A stretch of 64,000 bases of DNA from Myxococcales bacterium (lineage in GTDB: Bacteria; Myxococcota_A; Polyangia; Haliangiales; Haliangiaceae). The notes beneath the pieces were generated by a model. The model saw only the letters and a list, made by a program, of their open reading frames with translations, searched no databases and had not been told where the DNA came from. Both the position numbers and the translations under genes were made by a program. Shown in pieces: positions 27,757-36,111 of the stretch. Every line of letters starts with the position of its first letter. Positions within the stretch are counted from its first letter, which is position 1. The stretch lies in the NCBI GenBank assembly GCA_016720595.1, contig JADKKI010000015.1:1-64000 (forward strand). The letters run 5' to 3'.

Positions 27757-28136
27757 AGAAGCAGGAGGCATTGTTCCTCGCGATGGCGGCGGGCACCATC
27801 GCGTTCGCGTTCGCCTTCATCGTGCCGATGCTCGCCTCGTCCCCGGTGGTCTGGTACTACCCGCTCGAGCACCGCTGGGCGCTCGAGGTCAAGCCGACCG
27901 GGCTCGCGATGGACTTCTACGGGCGGTTGCTCCAGGCGACGGCTGCGTGGGCCGCGATCGTGCTGATCACGCTGCCGATCGCGCGGCGGGTGAAGACGCT
28001 CTCGTTGCGCGTGGTGGGCCTCGTGACGGCGTGGACGGTCACCGCGGTGCTGCTCGTGATGCTGCACTACGCGTGGACCCTCCACTTCCGGCGGCCGATC
28101 CCCGAGCCCATCCCGACGTGGTACCAGCCCCGCTGA
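27753..28136 (+). CDS. Integral membrane protein, partner of preceding gene
   Basis: 127 residues. GTG 27753 overlaps the upstream stop. Three or four helices ('ALFLAMAAGTIAFAFAFIV', 'TAAWAAIVLITLPIA', 'VVGLVTAWTVTAVLLVML'), with a loop 'SSPVVWYYPLEHRW' and a short C-terminal polar end. No family recognised. Coupling suggests a complex with the four-helix protein. Confidence 0.62.
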   Translation: MKKQEALFLAMAAGTIAFAFAFIVPMLASSPVVWYYPLEHRWALEVKPTGLAMDFYGRLLQATAAWAAIVLITLPIARRVKTLSLRVVGLVTAWTVTAVLLVMLHYAWTLHFRRPIPEPIPTWYQPR

Positions 28137-28278
28137 CCTGCGCGTGATGTGCACGTCGCGGTCTGGTGTGCACGGTCGTGCATGATCGTGCCTTCCGGCG
28201 GGCGCGCTAGCCGGCGAACGCCAAGCTCGCGTGGTCCTTGGATCCGGCGGTGGCGCGCCAGCTGCACCACCCGCTGGC

Positions 28279-29079
28279 ATGCGCCTCCTCCTCGCCCTGA
28301 CGTTCGGTGTCTCGCTCACCACCCTCGCAACGACCGGGTGCGTCAGTGACGAGGCCGGCGAGGACACCGCGCCGATCGGCGGTGGCGATGGCAAGGCCGA
28401 TGGGGACACCACCGGCACGGTGGCCGCCAAGTCCGGGCTGGTCCTGACCTCGACGATGAAGCTCGAGGACACGCGCGAGAGCGATCCGGCGAAGCGGTTC
28501 TCGACGATCACGCTGCGCGCGCGGGGCGTGGTCACCACCACGGCGACGGCCGATGGCGTGAAGCTGTCTGCCAAGCTGTGCGACATCACGCTGCCGATGG
28601 TGGGTGGCTACCAGCCGGAGCTCGACGCCGCGTTCGTCGCGAGCCTGCCACCACTCGTGATGAGCGGCGCGATCGTCGATGACACGCTCGTCACCGAGCC
28701 AGCGGCCCTCGTGCTCGGGGCGCGGCTCGCCGATTCGATCGCGAGCCCGCTGCCGGCTGCCACCAGCTCGCGGGTGCTCGATCAGGATGGCGACGGCAAG
28801 CCGGGCGTCAGCATCACCGTGCGCGGGTACGGCGACATCTATGCGGCGATGCGCGTGAAGCTCGACCTCGAGATGCCGCTCACCGGCATGACCACGACGA
28901 CCGGCACGGCGACGATCGCGCTCGACCAGGCGGTGTACGGCGACGACATCTGGTTCTACGACGCCGCAGCCTCGGCGGCGCAGTCGGCGCAGTTCGTGAA
29001 GGTCAAGTCGGCGACCAACGTGGTCAAGCTGCGCCGCGGGAGCGCGAACTGCGCCGCTGTCCGCAGCGCGTTCCCGTGA
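28279..29079 (+). CDS. Exported lipoprotein, DGKAD type
   Basis: 266 residues. I chose ATG 28279 because it gives a normal signal peptide ('LLLALTFGVSLTTLATTGC', lipobox Cys20); upstream in-frame codons do not. The mature start is acidic, then 'GGGDGKADGD', the same signature seen in the PEP-domain lipoprotein. The remainder is predicted beta-strand rich ('VSITVRGYGDIYAAMRVKLD') with two late cysteines. No enzymatic family recognised; probably an outer-surface protein. Confidence 0.72.
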   Translation: MRLLLALTFGVSLTTLATTGCVSDEAGEDTAPIGGGDGKADGDTTGTVAAKSGLVLTSTMKLEDTRESDPAKRFSTITLRARGVVTTTATADGVKLSAKLCDITLPMVGGYQPELDAAFVASLPPLVMSGAIVDDTLVTEPAALVLGARLADSIASPLPAATSSRVLDQDGDGKPGVSITVRGYGDIYAAMRVKLDLEMPLTGMTTTTGTATIALDQAVYGDDIWFYDAAASAAQSAQFVKVKSATNVVKLRRGSANCAAVRSAFP

Positions 29080-29115
29080 GCGCTCGGCCGCTTGATGACA
29101 GCCGCTGGATCTACG

Positions 29116-29448
29116 GGCGCTCCCCAGCGGGGGGGGGCCCAAAACCCAAAGAGGGCAACCCGGAGCCGGTTTTGGGGGGGGGGGGCGGGGGGGCCGGGGC
29201 CCCCCCCGGGAGGGGGGGGGGGGGGAGGGGGGGGGGGGCGGGCCCGGGGCCCCCGCCCCCCCGAGCCGGGGTCCCCCCGGGGACCGGGGGGCCCGGGGGG
29301 GGGGGGGGGCGCCGGGCTCCCCGGGGGGGGCCGGGGGGGGCCCGGGCCGCCCCCCGGGCCGGGGGGCCCGGGCCCCCGGGGCCCCCGGGGGCGGGCGGCC
29401 CCCCGCGCGGCCCCGGCGCCCGGGGGGGGGGGGGGGGGGGGGGGGGGC
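29116..29448. other. Poly-G/poly-C low-complexity block, probable assembly artefact
   Basis: About 330 bases made almost only of G and C runs (many of 6-20 identical bases), unlike any other part of the window and ending abruptly at the stop codon of the next gene. Open frames through it translate to Gly/Pro/Arg monotony. This resembles a poorly resolved GC-rich gap or no-signal poly-G calls from two-colour sequencing. Do not annotate genes here. Confidence 0.75.
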
Positions 29449-29450
29449 CG

Positions 29451-29714
29451 TTAGACGAAGCCGAGCTGCGCGGCGAGCTGATCCACCGCAGCCTTCGCGG
29501 TGGCGAGATCGCAGTTCATCTGCTCGCGGTACTTCTTCACCGCCTCGAGCTTGTTGCCCGCGCGCAGCAGCTGCGCGACCTCGTCGAGCGGTGGCGCACC
29601 GGTGGGCGGCGTCAGGTTCAGGTGCTGGTACAGCGCCGCGAGCTGGCGCTCGAGCAGCGCGACCTTCTGCGTCAGCTGATTGAGGTGTGCACGTTCATCA
29701 CGTTCCAGGCTCAC
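29451..29714 (-). CDS. Small protein with a ribosomal L7/L12 C-domain-like end
   Basis: 87 residues from GTG 29714, which overlaps the upstream lipoprotein stop (GTGA). Residues 5-35 are a likely coiled coil ('QLTQKVALLERQLAALYQHL'). Residues 48-87 ('LLRAGNKLEAVKKYREQMNC', 'AKAAVDQLAAQLGF') match the helix-turn-helix core of the L7/L12 C-terminal domain, which in ribosomes recruits translation GTPases. The ribosome-binding N-domain is absent, so this is not rplL. Stand-alone copies are known in actinobacteria and myxobacteria, of unknown use. The stop codon touches the suspect poly-G block but the gene itself reads cleanly. Confidence 0.75.
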   Translation of the reverse strand: MSLERDERAHLNQLTQKVALLERQLAALYQHLNLTPPTGAPPLDEVAQLLRAGNKLEAVKKYREQMNCDLATAKAAVDQLAAQLGFV

Positions 29715-30196
29715 TTGGGGACCTCCGCGAGGATGTCGAGAATGGGGTCGATCTTCGACGTGTCTGCGCACTTGGCCGTCGTCAGCAGCATGGCCTTGAA
29801 GCCCGCGTTGATCACGGCCTTGTCCTGCGCCGCCTCGGGTGCGGCGATCTCGGCGCCGAGTCGGGCGATCGCGCGGGCCTCCTCGACGAGGGGAGCGAGA
29901 TCGGCGCCGAGCTTGGCGCAATCGCCTTCGTCGCGCTTGGCGAGCTCGCTCAGCTTGCCGAAGAACTCGGCGCGCTTGCCCAGGGCCAGCTCGGACTTCG
30001 TGGGCGGCGCGGGAGCCGGTGCGACCGGTGGTGCAGGGTCGGGAGCCGGCGTGGAGGGAGCTGTCGTCGCCCCTGGGGTAGCTCGCGTCGCCGTTGGCTC
30101 CGGCTTTGGAGCGGGCTTCGCGGCGTCGTCGGTCTTGCAGCCCACGACGAGCGCCATCGCGTTCGCGAGCAGCACGGTTCGCAGCACGAGTCGCAT
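29711..30196 (-). CDS. Small lipoprotein
   Basis: 161 residues with signal peptide 'LVLRTVLLANAMALVVGC' (lipobox 'VVGC'), then a long Pro/Ala/Thr linker (about 30-68), then a helical domain with two cysteines ('GDCAKLGADLAPLVEEARAI', 'TTAKCADTSKID'), possibly disulfide bonded. It lies 10 bases downstream of folA and is coupled to the L7/L12-like gene. No family identified. Confidence 0.7.
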   Translation of the reverse strand: MRLVLRTVLLANAMALVVGCKTDDAAKPAPKPEPTATRATPGATTAPSTPAPDPAPPVAPAPAPPTKSELALGKRAEFFGKLSELAKRDEGDCAKLGADLAPLVEEARAIARLGAEIAAPEAAQDKAVINAGFKAMLLTTAKCADTSKIDPILDILAEVPK

Positions 30197-30206
30197 GGGG
30201 GCGAGC

Positions 30207-30734
30207 CTAACGCGCGAGCCGCTGGATCTGGTAGCGCAGGCCGCCGTCCTCGCCTTCGCACGCGCCGTCCCAGGCCGTGGCCGTGAGGCCCTTGGCGTCG
30301 AGATCGGGGATGTGCGTGTCGCAGCCGAACCGGCCCTGCACCCGGGTCAGGTAGACGTAACGAAGGGCAGCGTGATCGAACGCCTCGCGGAAGATCTGCG
30401 CGCCCCCGACCACGAACGTGGTCGCGATGTTCGCGGCAGTCGCGGCGGACGCGAGCGCCTCGTCGAGCGAACGCGCTGCGAGCACGCCGTCGGGCAGGAG
30501 CAGGACGCTCCGGCTGATCACGACATTGAGGCGCCGCGGGAGTGGCCGACCCTTGACCTCGGCGGACTCCCAGGTCTTGCGCCCCATGACGATCGCGTTG
30601 CGTGCGCCCTCGGGCGCCGCCGAGGTCACGCGCCTGAAGTGCGCGAGATCGCCCGACAGCTTGGGCCACGGCAGGCCGTTGACCCTGCCGATGCCCCACT
30701 CGAGATCTGCAGCGACGACGACATCGAAGCTCAC
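30207..30734 (-). CDS. folA: Dihydrofolate reductase
   Basis: 175 residues from GTG 30734. Reduces dihydrofolate to tetrahydrofolate with NADPH, closing the cycle opened by ThyA. 'VVVAADLEWGIGRVNGLPW' (substrate/NADPH loop), 'NAIVMGRKTWES', 'PLPRRLNVVISR' and 'TTFVVGGAQIFREA' are the canonical blocks. The conserved acidic residue of helix B lies in 'GDLAHFRRVT'. First gene of a three-gene minus-strand unit with the lipoprotein and L7/L12-like gene. Confidence 0.95.
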   Translation of the reverse strand: MSFDVVVAADLEWGIGRVNGLPWPKLSGDLAHFRRVTSAAPEGARNAIVMGRKTWESAEVKGRPLPRRLNVVISRSVLLLPDGVLAARSLDEALASAATAANIATTFVVGGAQIFREAFDHAALRYVYLTRVQGRFGCDTHIPDLDAKGLTATAWDGACEGEDGGLRYQIQRLAR

Positions 30735-30768
30735 GCGCGCACGCTAGCAGATCGTGTAGCCTCGCGGC

Positions 30769-31038
30769 GTGGCCACGGTGGTGTTCACGCAGAACCTCAA
30801 GCGACACGTCGAGTGTCCAACGGAGGCGGCCGAGGGTGAGACCGTGCGCGCCGTGCTCGAGGTCGTGTTCGCGAGCAATGCGCGGCTCCGCGGGTATGTC
30901 CTCGACGATCAGGGCACGCTCCGCCACCACATGATGGTGTTCGTCGATGGCGAGCCGATCACCGATCGCAAGAACCTCTCCGACCCCGTTCGCCCGGCGA
31001 GCGAGGTCTATGTCATGCAAGCACTGTCCGGAGGCTGA
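30769..31038 (+). CDS. MoaD/ThiS-like sulfur-carrier protein
   Basis: 89 residues from GTG 30769, ubiquitin-like fold: 'ATVVFTQNLKRHVEC' strand, 'VRAVLEVVFASNARLRGYVL', 'MVFVDGEPITD' and 'EVYVMQALSGG'. The C-terminal Gly-Gly is the thiocarboxylate site used by this family. No adenylating partner (MoeB/ThiF) is nearby. Instead it is followed 3 bases later by a beta-propeller protein, so its sulfur recipient is unclear. Confidence 0.85.
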   Translation: MATVVFTQNLKRHVECPTEAAEGETVRAVLEVVFASNARLRGYVLDDQGTLRHHMMVFVDGEPITDRKNLSDPVRPASEVYVMQALSGG

Positions 31039-31041
31039 TCC

Positions 31042-32145
31042 ATGCACTCGCTCCTGATCTCGACCCGCAAGGGCCTGTTCGTCGCCGAGCCCAAGGCCGG
31101 CGTGTATGCGATCGATCGCGGTCACTTCGTCGGCGACAACCTGTCGCTCGCGATGGTCGATCCGCGTGACGGCGCCTGGTATGCGGCGCTCGACCACGGC
31201 CACTTCGGGGTCAAGCTGCACCGCTCCGACGACCGCGGCACCACCTGGACCGAGATCGCGGTCCCCACGTATCCGAAGCAGCCCGAGGGCGAGGTGCAGA
31301 AGAACTTCTTCGGCCTCGAGCTCAAGTGGACCACGCAGCTGATCTGGTCGCTCGCTCCGGCCCTCGATCGGGCGGGTGCGCTGTGGTGCGGCACGATCCC
31401 CGGCGGCCTGTTCCGCTCCGAGGATCGCGGCGCGAGCTGGCAGCTCGTGGAATCGCTGTGGTTCCACCCGGACCGCAAGAAGTGGGGCGGTGGCGGGCGC
31501 GATCACGCCGGGATCCACTCGATCTGCGTCGATCCGCGCGATCCGAAGACCGTCGCGATCGCGATCTCCACGGGCGGCATCTGGCGCACCCGTGACGCGG
31601 GCGCGACCTGGACCAACACCGCCGGCGGGATGCGGGCCGAGTACGTGCCGCCCGAGCTGATCCACGATGGGAACAGCCAGGACGTTCACTGCCTCGTCCA
31701 GTGCGCGACCACGCCGACCACGTTCTGGGTCCAGCACCACAATGGCATCTTCCTCTCGACCGACGACATGGCGACCTGGAAGGAGCTCGACAAGGCAGGC
31801 AGCCCGTCGGTGTTCGGGTTCCCCGTGGCCGTCGATCCGAAGGATCCCCGCACCGCGTGGTTTGTCCCCGCGATCAAGGACGAGAAGCGGATCCCCACCG
31901 AGGGCAAGCTCGTGGTCACGCGCACGCGCGACGGCGGCGCCTCGTTCGAGGTGCTCTCGCAGGGGCTGCCGAGCACGTTCGCGTACGATCTCGTGTATCG
32001 CCACGGTCTCGCCCTCGCGCCGGATGGCGCCCTCGCGTTCGGCTCGACCACGGGCAACGTGTTCGCCTCCACCGATCGGGGCGACAGCTGGGCCGTGGTC
32101 TCGAACTATCTGCCCCCCGTGTACGCCGTGACGTTCGCACCGTGA
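31042..32145 (+). CDS. BNR/sialidase-type beta-propeller protein
   Basis: 367 residues, ATG at 31042. No signal peptide. Repeated Asp-box-like motifs ('SDDRGTTWTEI', 'SEDRGASWQLV', 'TRDAGATWTNT', 'TRDGGASFEVL', 'STDRGDSWAVV') mark the blades of a sialidase/Ycf48-like propeller. Catalytic Arg triads of true sialidases are not evident. The 3-base spacing to the MoaD-like gene and the GTGA overlap with the next SDR gene make one transcription unit. Confidence 0.85.
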   Translation: MHSLLISTRKGLFVAEPKAGVYAIDRGHFVGDNLSLAMVDPRDGAWYAALDHGHFGVKLHRSDDRGTTWTEIAVPTYPKQPEGEVQKNFFGLELKWTTQLIWSLAPALDRAGALWCGTIPGGLFRSEDRGASWQLVESLWFHPDRKKWGGGGRDHAGIHSICVDPRDPKTVAIAISTGGIWRTRDAGATWTNTAGGMRAEYVPPELIHDGNSQDVHCLVQCATTPTTFWVQHHNGIFLSTDDMATWKELDKAGSPSVFGFPVAVDPKDPRTAWFVPAIKDEKRIPTEGKLVVTRTRDGGASFEVLSQGLPSTFAYDLVYRHGLALAPDGALAFGSTTGNVFASTDRGDSWAVVSNYLPPVYAVTFAP

Positions 32146-32915
32146 CCACCGTCGCTGTCGTCACCGGAGCGGGGCGGGGGCTCGGGCGCAAGATCGCCGA
32201 ACGCCTCGCACGCACCGGGCATCACGTGATCTGCACCGACATCGACGAGGGCGCCGCGCACGTCACCGCCGCGATCGTCGACGGTACCGGCCTCGCACAG
32301 GACGTGCGGGATCCGGACTCGCACCGCAGCGTCGCCCGGGTGGCCGCCGCGAAGGGCACGCTCGCCGTGTGGGTCAACAACGCGGGTGTGCTCGCCGTGG
32401 GCGACACCTGGGAGCTCGATGACGCCACGGTGCGCCGCATGGTGGAGGTCAACCTGCTGGGCGTGATCTGGGGCTGTCACGCCGCGATCGAGGCGATGGC
32501 GGCCGGCACGATCCTGAACATCGCCTCGATGTCCGCGATCGTCCCCACGCCTGGGCTGGCGGTCTACGGCGCGACCAAGCACGGTGTGCTCGGGTATTCG
32601 CTCTCGCTGGCCGCAGAGCTCCGTCGCGCGAAGCGGCCGGTCACCGTCAGCGCGCTCCTCCCCGATGCGATCGCGGGCGAGATGACCAGTGCCGTCGCCC
32701 ACGACGCTGCCGCGAGCCTGTTGTTCTCGAACAAGCAGCTGTCGCTGGACGAGGTGGCGGATGCCGCCGCGTCGTTGGTCGCGCGCCCGCGGCTGGTCAA
32801 GACCATCCCCGCGTACCGCGCGGCGATGATCCACCTGCTGCGTCCGTTCCCGGCGCTCGGGTTGCCGCTCCTCGATCGGTTCGCGGCGATCGGCCGCAAG
32901 CGCCAGCAGCGCTAG
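32142..32915 (+). CDS. Short-chain dehydrogenase/reductase
   Basis: 257 residues. GTG 32142 overlaps the propeller stop. Rossmann 'VVTGAGRGLGRKIAE', 'VNNAGVL', catalytic Ser in 'IASMSAIVPTPG' and 'YGATKHG' with the Tyr-x-x-x-Lys pair. The C-terminal 40 residues are hydrophobic with 'LLRPFPALGLPLLDRF', like SDRs acting on lipids. NAD(P)-dependent oxidoreductase of unknown substrate. It ends overlapping the convergent Cys-rich gene by 4 bases. Confidence 0.88.
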   Translation: MTTVAVVTGAGRGLGRKIAERLARTGHHVICTDIDEGAAHVTAAIVDGTGLAQDVRDPDSHRSVARVAAAKGTLAVWVNNAGVLAVGDTWELDDATVRRMVEVNLLGVIWGCHAAIEAMAAGTILNIASMSAIVPTPGLAVYGATKHGVLGYSLSLAAELRRAKRPVTVSALLPDAIAGEMTSAVAHDAAASLLFSNKQLSLDEVADAAASLVARPRLVKTIPAYRAAMIHLLRPFPALGLPLLDRFAAIGRKRQQR

Positions 32916-33508
32916 CGATTCACGAGGGCGGCCTCGAGCTCGCCGAGCTGCGCGCGCTCGAGCCGGTCCTTGCGGAGCGCGACGAACTGCATCATCAGGC
33001 GATCGAGCTCGGCGAGCCGGTCCTCGACCGGGACCAGCTCCTCGCGGCTGTGCAGCTCGCCACGGAGCTTCTCGCACACGTAGTGGACGCACAGCCCGGG
33101 GCGATCGGCCGCCGACAGCGTGCAGCCGTGCGGGCCGCGAAACGCGCACCCCGGATGTTCGCCGCGAGGCGCGTTGAGGTCGCGCGGGCGTGTGCCTGCC
33201 TGAGCGAGCGCCGCGACCTCGTCGTCGTCGAACACGTCCGCGGTCACGCCGCTACAGCAGTCACCGCCGGCATAGGCGCCGCGGGGCCACGGCTTGCCGG
33301 TGGAGCACGTGTGGCACGAGGTCACCGCGGCGAGCTCGGCGGAGATCGCGATCTTGAGCTCGCGGATCGCCTTCGCGGTGGCGCGCTCCTCGTCGCCGGG
33401 CACCACGGCGTGCTCGGCCCGCACGCGGCGGCGTAGCGCGAGCAGCTCGTCGGCCCGCGAGGGCACCTGGCGGATCCGCAGCAACAGGCGCTCGGCGGCG
33501 ATCAGCAC
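32912..33508 (-). CDS. Cys-rich protein, putative metal or Fe-S binding
   Basis: 198 residues from GTG 33508. Flanking helical segments enclose a central Cys-rich core: 'SCHTCSTGKPW', 'GGDCCSG', 'HPGCAFRGPHGCTL' and 'GLCVHYVCEKL', eight cysteines spaced like the YkgJ-type zinc/iron cluster proteins. The C-terminal half is a long charged helix ('EDRLAELDRLMMQFVALRKD'). Not recognised as a named enzyme. Confidence 0.65.
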   Translation of the reverse strand: MLIAAERLLLRIRQVPSRADELLALRRRVRAEHAVVPGDEERATAKAIRELKIAISAELAAVTSCHTCSTGKPWPRGAYAGGDCCSGVTADVFDDDEVAALAQAGTRPRDLNAPRGEHPGCAFRGPHGCTLSAADRPGLCVHYVCEKLRGELHSREELVPVEDRLAELDRLMMQFVALRKDRLERAQLGELEAALVNR

Positions 33509-33870
33509 CCGCGCACCGTAGCACCCCAGTCGCCGGGTTCGGCCAGAGCGAGATTCAAACAGGAAGTCAGGAATGACCTGGCCCCGCTTCGGACATCACC
33601 GTGATCGAAAGCCAGAGCCCCGAGTTCACCGAGCGGAGACCGTCCGGGATCGGGTGGGCGACGGGCTGGAACCTCGCCTGCGGTCGCTGCCTGCGGCTTC
33701 TCCGACGTCTCAATAGCCTCGCCACCTGACCCGTGTCCATTGAATCGGGGCCAGGCCAATGCTTTGCAAAGTCCGCTGCCTTGCTTCCTGGCTTCCTTGC
33801 TTTGACCTCTGATCACATTGCTCGGAGGCGGCGCAGATGCCGCTGGCGTTCTCCCGTGCACCTCTGATGG
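33509..33870. other. Intergenic region with an imperfect inverted repeat
   Basis: About 360 bases of lower G/C than the surroundings and without a typical gene. It contains an imperfect inverted repeat pair (33571-33595 and 33734-33762) enclosing about 140 bases. A 119-codon open frame across it lacks the usual codon bias. Confidence 0.5.
33571..33762. repeat. Possible small inverted-repeat element (MITE-like)
   Basis: The left arm contains GACCTGGCCCCGCTTC and the right arm the inverse of GGCCTGGCCCCGATTC, with further partial pairing outward (GGACA at the inner side). The total span is about 190 bases. It could be a decayed miniature element or just a long-range hairpin. Confidence 0.35.
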
Positions 33871-34689
33871 CTACGCGCCGCCGAACCGGCGCTGCAGCAC
33901 GTGGGCGACCCGGCCGACGGTGCGCGGGGCGATCCGGCCGAGCGCGTGGATCGCCCAGGCATCGAGCCCCACGGGGCGCAGCACGGGGTTTTCGTGGACC
34001 GCCTCGACGATCGCCGCGGCGACGGTCTCGGGCGAGGTGCCGCGGTCCCGGAACGTGGAGAGGATCTCGAACCGGCGAGCGCTCATCGCGCCGGCCATCC
34101 GGCTGTCCTCGCACATCGCGGTCGCCACCATGCCCGGACAGATCGTGGACACGCCGATGCCATGGACCGCCAGCTCGGCGCGGAGCGCCTCGGAGAACCC
34201 GCGGATCGCGAACTTGCTCGCGACGTACGCGCTGACGTCGGGTGCCGCGTAGAGGCCGAGGATGCTGGACAGGTTGATGATCTGACCACCCGCGCCGGCG
34301 GCGACCATGTTCGGGAGGAAGAAGTGACAGCCATGCACGATCCCGCGGAGGTTCACGCCGAGCAGCCAGTCCCAGTCATCGAGCGAGGTCTCGAGGAACG
34401 GGCCGCCGACCGAGACGCCCGCGTTGTTGACCACGACGTGGGCGGCGGGGACCTCGCGGTGCACGTGCGCTGCGAACGCGGCCATCTGCGCGCGATCCGC
34501 GACGTCCACGCGATCGGCGAGCAGCGTGCGATCGCCGATCGCACGCGCCACGTCATCGAGGCGCGCCTGATCCACGTCGCACACCGCCAGGCGCGCACCG
34601 GCCCGCGCGAACGCGAGTGCCGTGGCGCGGCCGATGCCGCTGCCCGCACCCGTGACCACCACGACCTGGTCCACGAGCGCTCTCGTCAC
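33871..34689 (-). CDS. Short-chain dehydrogenase/reductase
   Basis: 272 residues. GTG 34689 overlaps the stop of the upstream P450 (GTGA). 'VVVTGAGSGIGRATALAFAR', 'VNNAGVS', catalytic Ser in 'INLSSILGLYA' and 'YVASKFA'. A long C-terminal extension after residue 200 ('MAGAMSARRFEIL', 'VAAAIVEAVHENPVLRPVG') is typical of SDRs acting on lipids or ketones. Co-translation with the P450 suggests it oxidises or reduces the hydroxylated product. Confidence 0.88.
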   Translation of the reverse strand: MTRALVDQVVVVTGAGSGIGRATALAFARAGARLAVCDVDQARLDDVARAIGDRTLLADRVDVADRAQMAAFAAHVHREVPAAHVVVNNAGVSVGGPFLETSLDDWDWLLGVNLRGIVHGCHFFLPNMVAAGAGGQIINLSSILGLYAAPDVSAYVASKFAIRGFSEALRAELAVHGIGVSTICPGMVATAMCEDSRMAGAMSARRFEILSTFRDRGTSPETVAAAIVEAVHENPVLRPVGLDAWAIHALGRIAPRTVGRVAHVLQRRFGGA

Positions 34690-36014
34690 CTGCGCCGCTC
34701 CATCACCACGAGCGCACCCCGGTGCGGACCGACGGCCATGCCATTGCTGACGCCGCGCTCGGCCGCGGAGTCGGGGGCGCGCAGATCGGCCTGCGCGAGC
34801 ACGGTGCTCATGATCGTTCGCAGCTGGAGCATGGCGAAGTCGGCGCCGAGGCACCGCCGCGCACCTCCACCGAACGGGTGATAGATCGCCGCCTCGGGCG
34901 TGGTCCAGGTGGTGCTCGCGTCGTCGAGGAACCGCTCGGGACGAAACACCTCGGGGTCAGCGAACAGGTCGGCGCGCATGTGCAGTGCCGCGATCGCCAC
35001 GGAGATGTGGGTCCCGGTCGGGAGAGCGTGATCTCCGTGCTCGAACGGCTCCGCGAGCTCACGCACGACCTCGGCGATCACGGGTCGCTGGCGCATCGCC
35101 TCCATCAGCACGGCCGCGGGATAGCGGTCGTCGCGCCCAGGTTCGACGAGCTGTCCGAGCACGGCCGGGTGGCGGAGCACGCGCTCGAACGTCCACGCGA
35201 GCGTCGTCGCCACGTTCTCGTGGCCGGCGAAGATCAGGGTCATCAGCTGGTCGCGTAGCTCGCGATCGGTGGCGACGGTTCCATCGGGACGTGGGGCCAC
35301 GAGGTGCGCGAGAGCGCCATCGTTGACGACCGTACCGGCGCGCCGCGCCGCGAGCTCGGCGTGGATGCACGCATCGATCGCCTGGGCCGTGCGCGCGGAC
35401 TCGCCGATCAACCGCCACTTCGCGAGGCCGAAGGGCAGCGCCGCGAGCACGCTCTGCACCAGATCGCGGCTCTTGAGGCGGAGGATCAGTGGCCCGAGGG
35501 TCGCCACGCGCTCGTGCGCGCCCTCGCCGAACAGGACGCGCAGCATCACGCGCATCGCGAGCTGCTCGAAGCGCGGCCGGAGCGCGAACGGCCGCCCGAC
35601 CGGCCAGCTCGCGACCTCGGAGGCGGTGAGCCGGGAGATCTCCTCGATCCACGGCTGCATCCGCGCGGAGGTCAGGGCCGGCGCGATCCAGCGCACCGCG
35701 CTCGCGTGCGGTTCGCCATCGAGGAGGGGGAGCCCCTGACCGAGCACCGGGGCGAGGAACGCGTGCGCCTCGCCGACGCTTCCGACCTCTCGGAACACCG
35801 CGCGCGCGGCGGTCGGCTCTGCGACGCACACCAGGTTGCCGCACGGGATCAGCTTGATCGTGAACCAGTCGCCGTACTTCCGATGGCACAGCCGGAGGTA
35901 GCCGTGCGGGTCCCGGTAATAGCGCATCGATTGGACGAGCGCCGGGCCCGACGGACCGGGCGGAAGTCTGGAGGACTGCCTCGATGAGAGGTTCCGCTGA
36001 TTGCCCGCCGTCAC
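34686..36014 (-). CDS. Cytochrome P450
   Basis: 442 residues from GTG 36014 (an ATG at 36074 would add 20 residues but crowd the divergent promoter). Soluble class with 'RLPPGPSGP' proline-rich start, I-helix 'LIFAGHENVATT', ExxR in 'LMEAMRQRPV', 'FRPERFLDD', and haem loop 'FGGGARRCLG' with ligand Cys388. Inserts one oxygen atom into an organic substrate using external electron transfer proteins; none is encoded nearby. It diverges from the ABC transporter operon over about 97 bases and is coupled to an SDR. Confidence 0.92.
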   Translation of the reverse strand: MTAGNQRNLSSRQSSRLPPGPSGPALVQSMRYYRDPHGYLRLCHRKYGDWFTIKLIPCGNLVCVAEPTAARAVFREVGSVGEAHAFLAPVLGQGLPLLDGEPHASAVRWIAPALTSARMQPWIEEISRLTASEVASWPVGRPFALRPRFEQLAMRVMLRVLFGEGAHERVATLGPLILRLKSRDLVQSVLAALPFGLAKWRLIGESARTAQAIDACIHAELAARRAGTVVNDGALAHLVAPRPDGTVATDRELRDQLMTLIFAGHENVATTLAWTFERVLRHPAVLGQLVEPGRDDRYPAAVLMEAMRQRPVIAEVVRELAEPFEHGDHALPTGTHISVAIAALHMRADLFADPEVFRPERFLDDASTTWTTPEAAIYHPFGGGARRCLGADFAMLQLRTIMSTVLAQADLRAPDSAAERGVSNGMAVGPHRGALVVMERRR

Positions 36015-36111
36015 CAAGATGGCAGATGCTACAGCGCTCGCACGCCACAGGGTAGGCGTGCTCCGCGACATGGACCGGCCAACAACGGCAACAACGGCAA
36101 CACCAGCAAGC

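Noticed and set aside
29076..30839. 587-codon open frame through the G-rich block
   Set aside because: Passes through the probable artefact and is antisense to folA and the lipoprotein genes.
33502..33861. 119-codon minus-strand ORF in the intergenic gap
   Set aside because: Lacks the third-position bias of neighbouring genes, crosses the inverted repeat and resembles no family.
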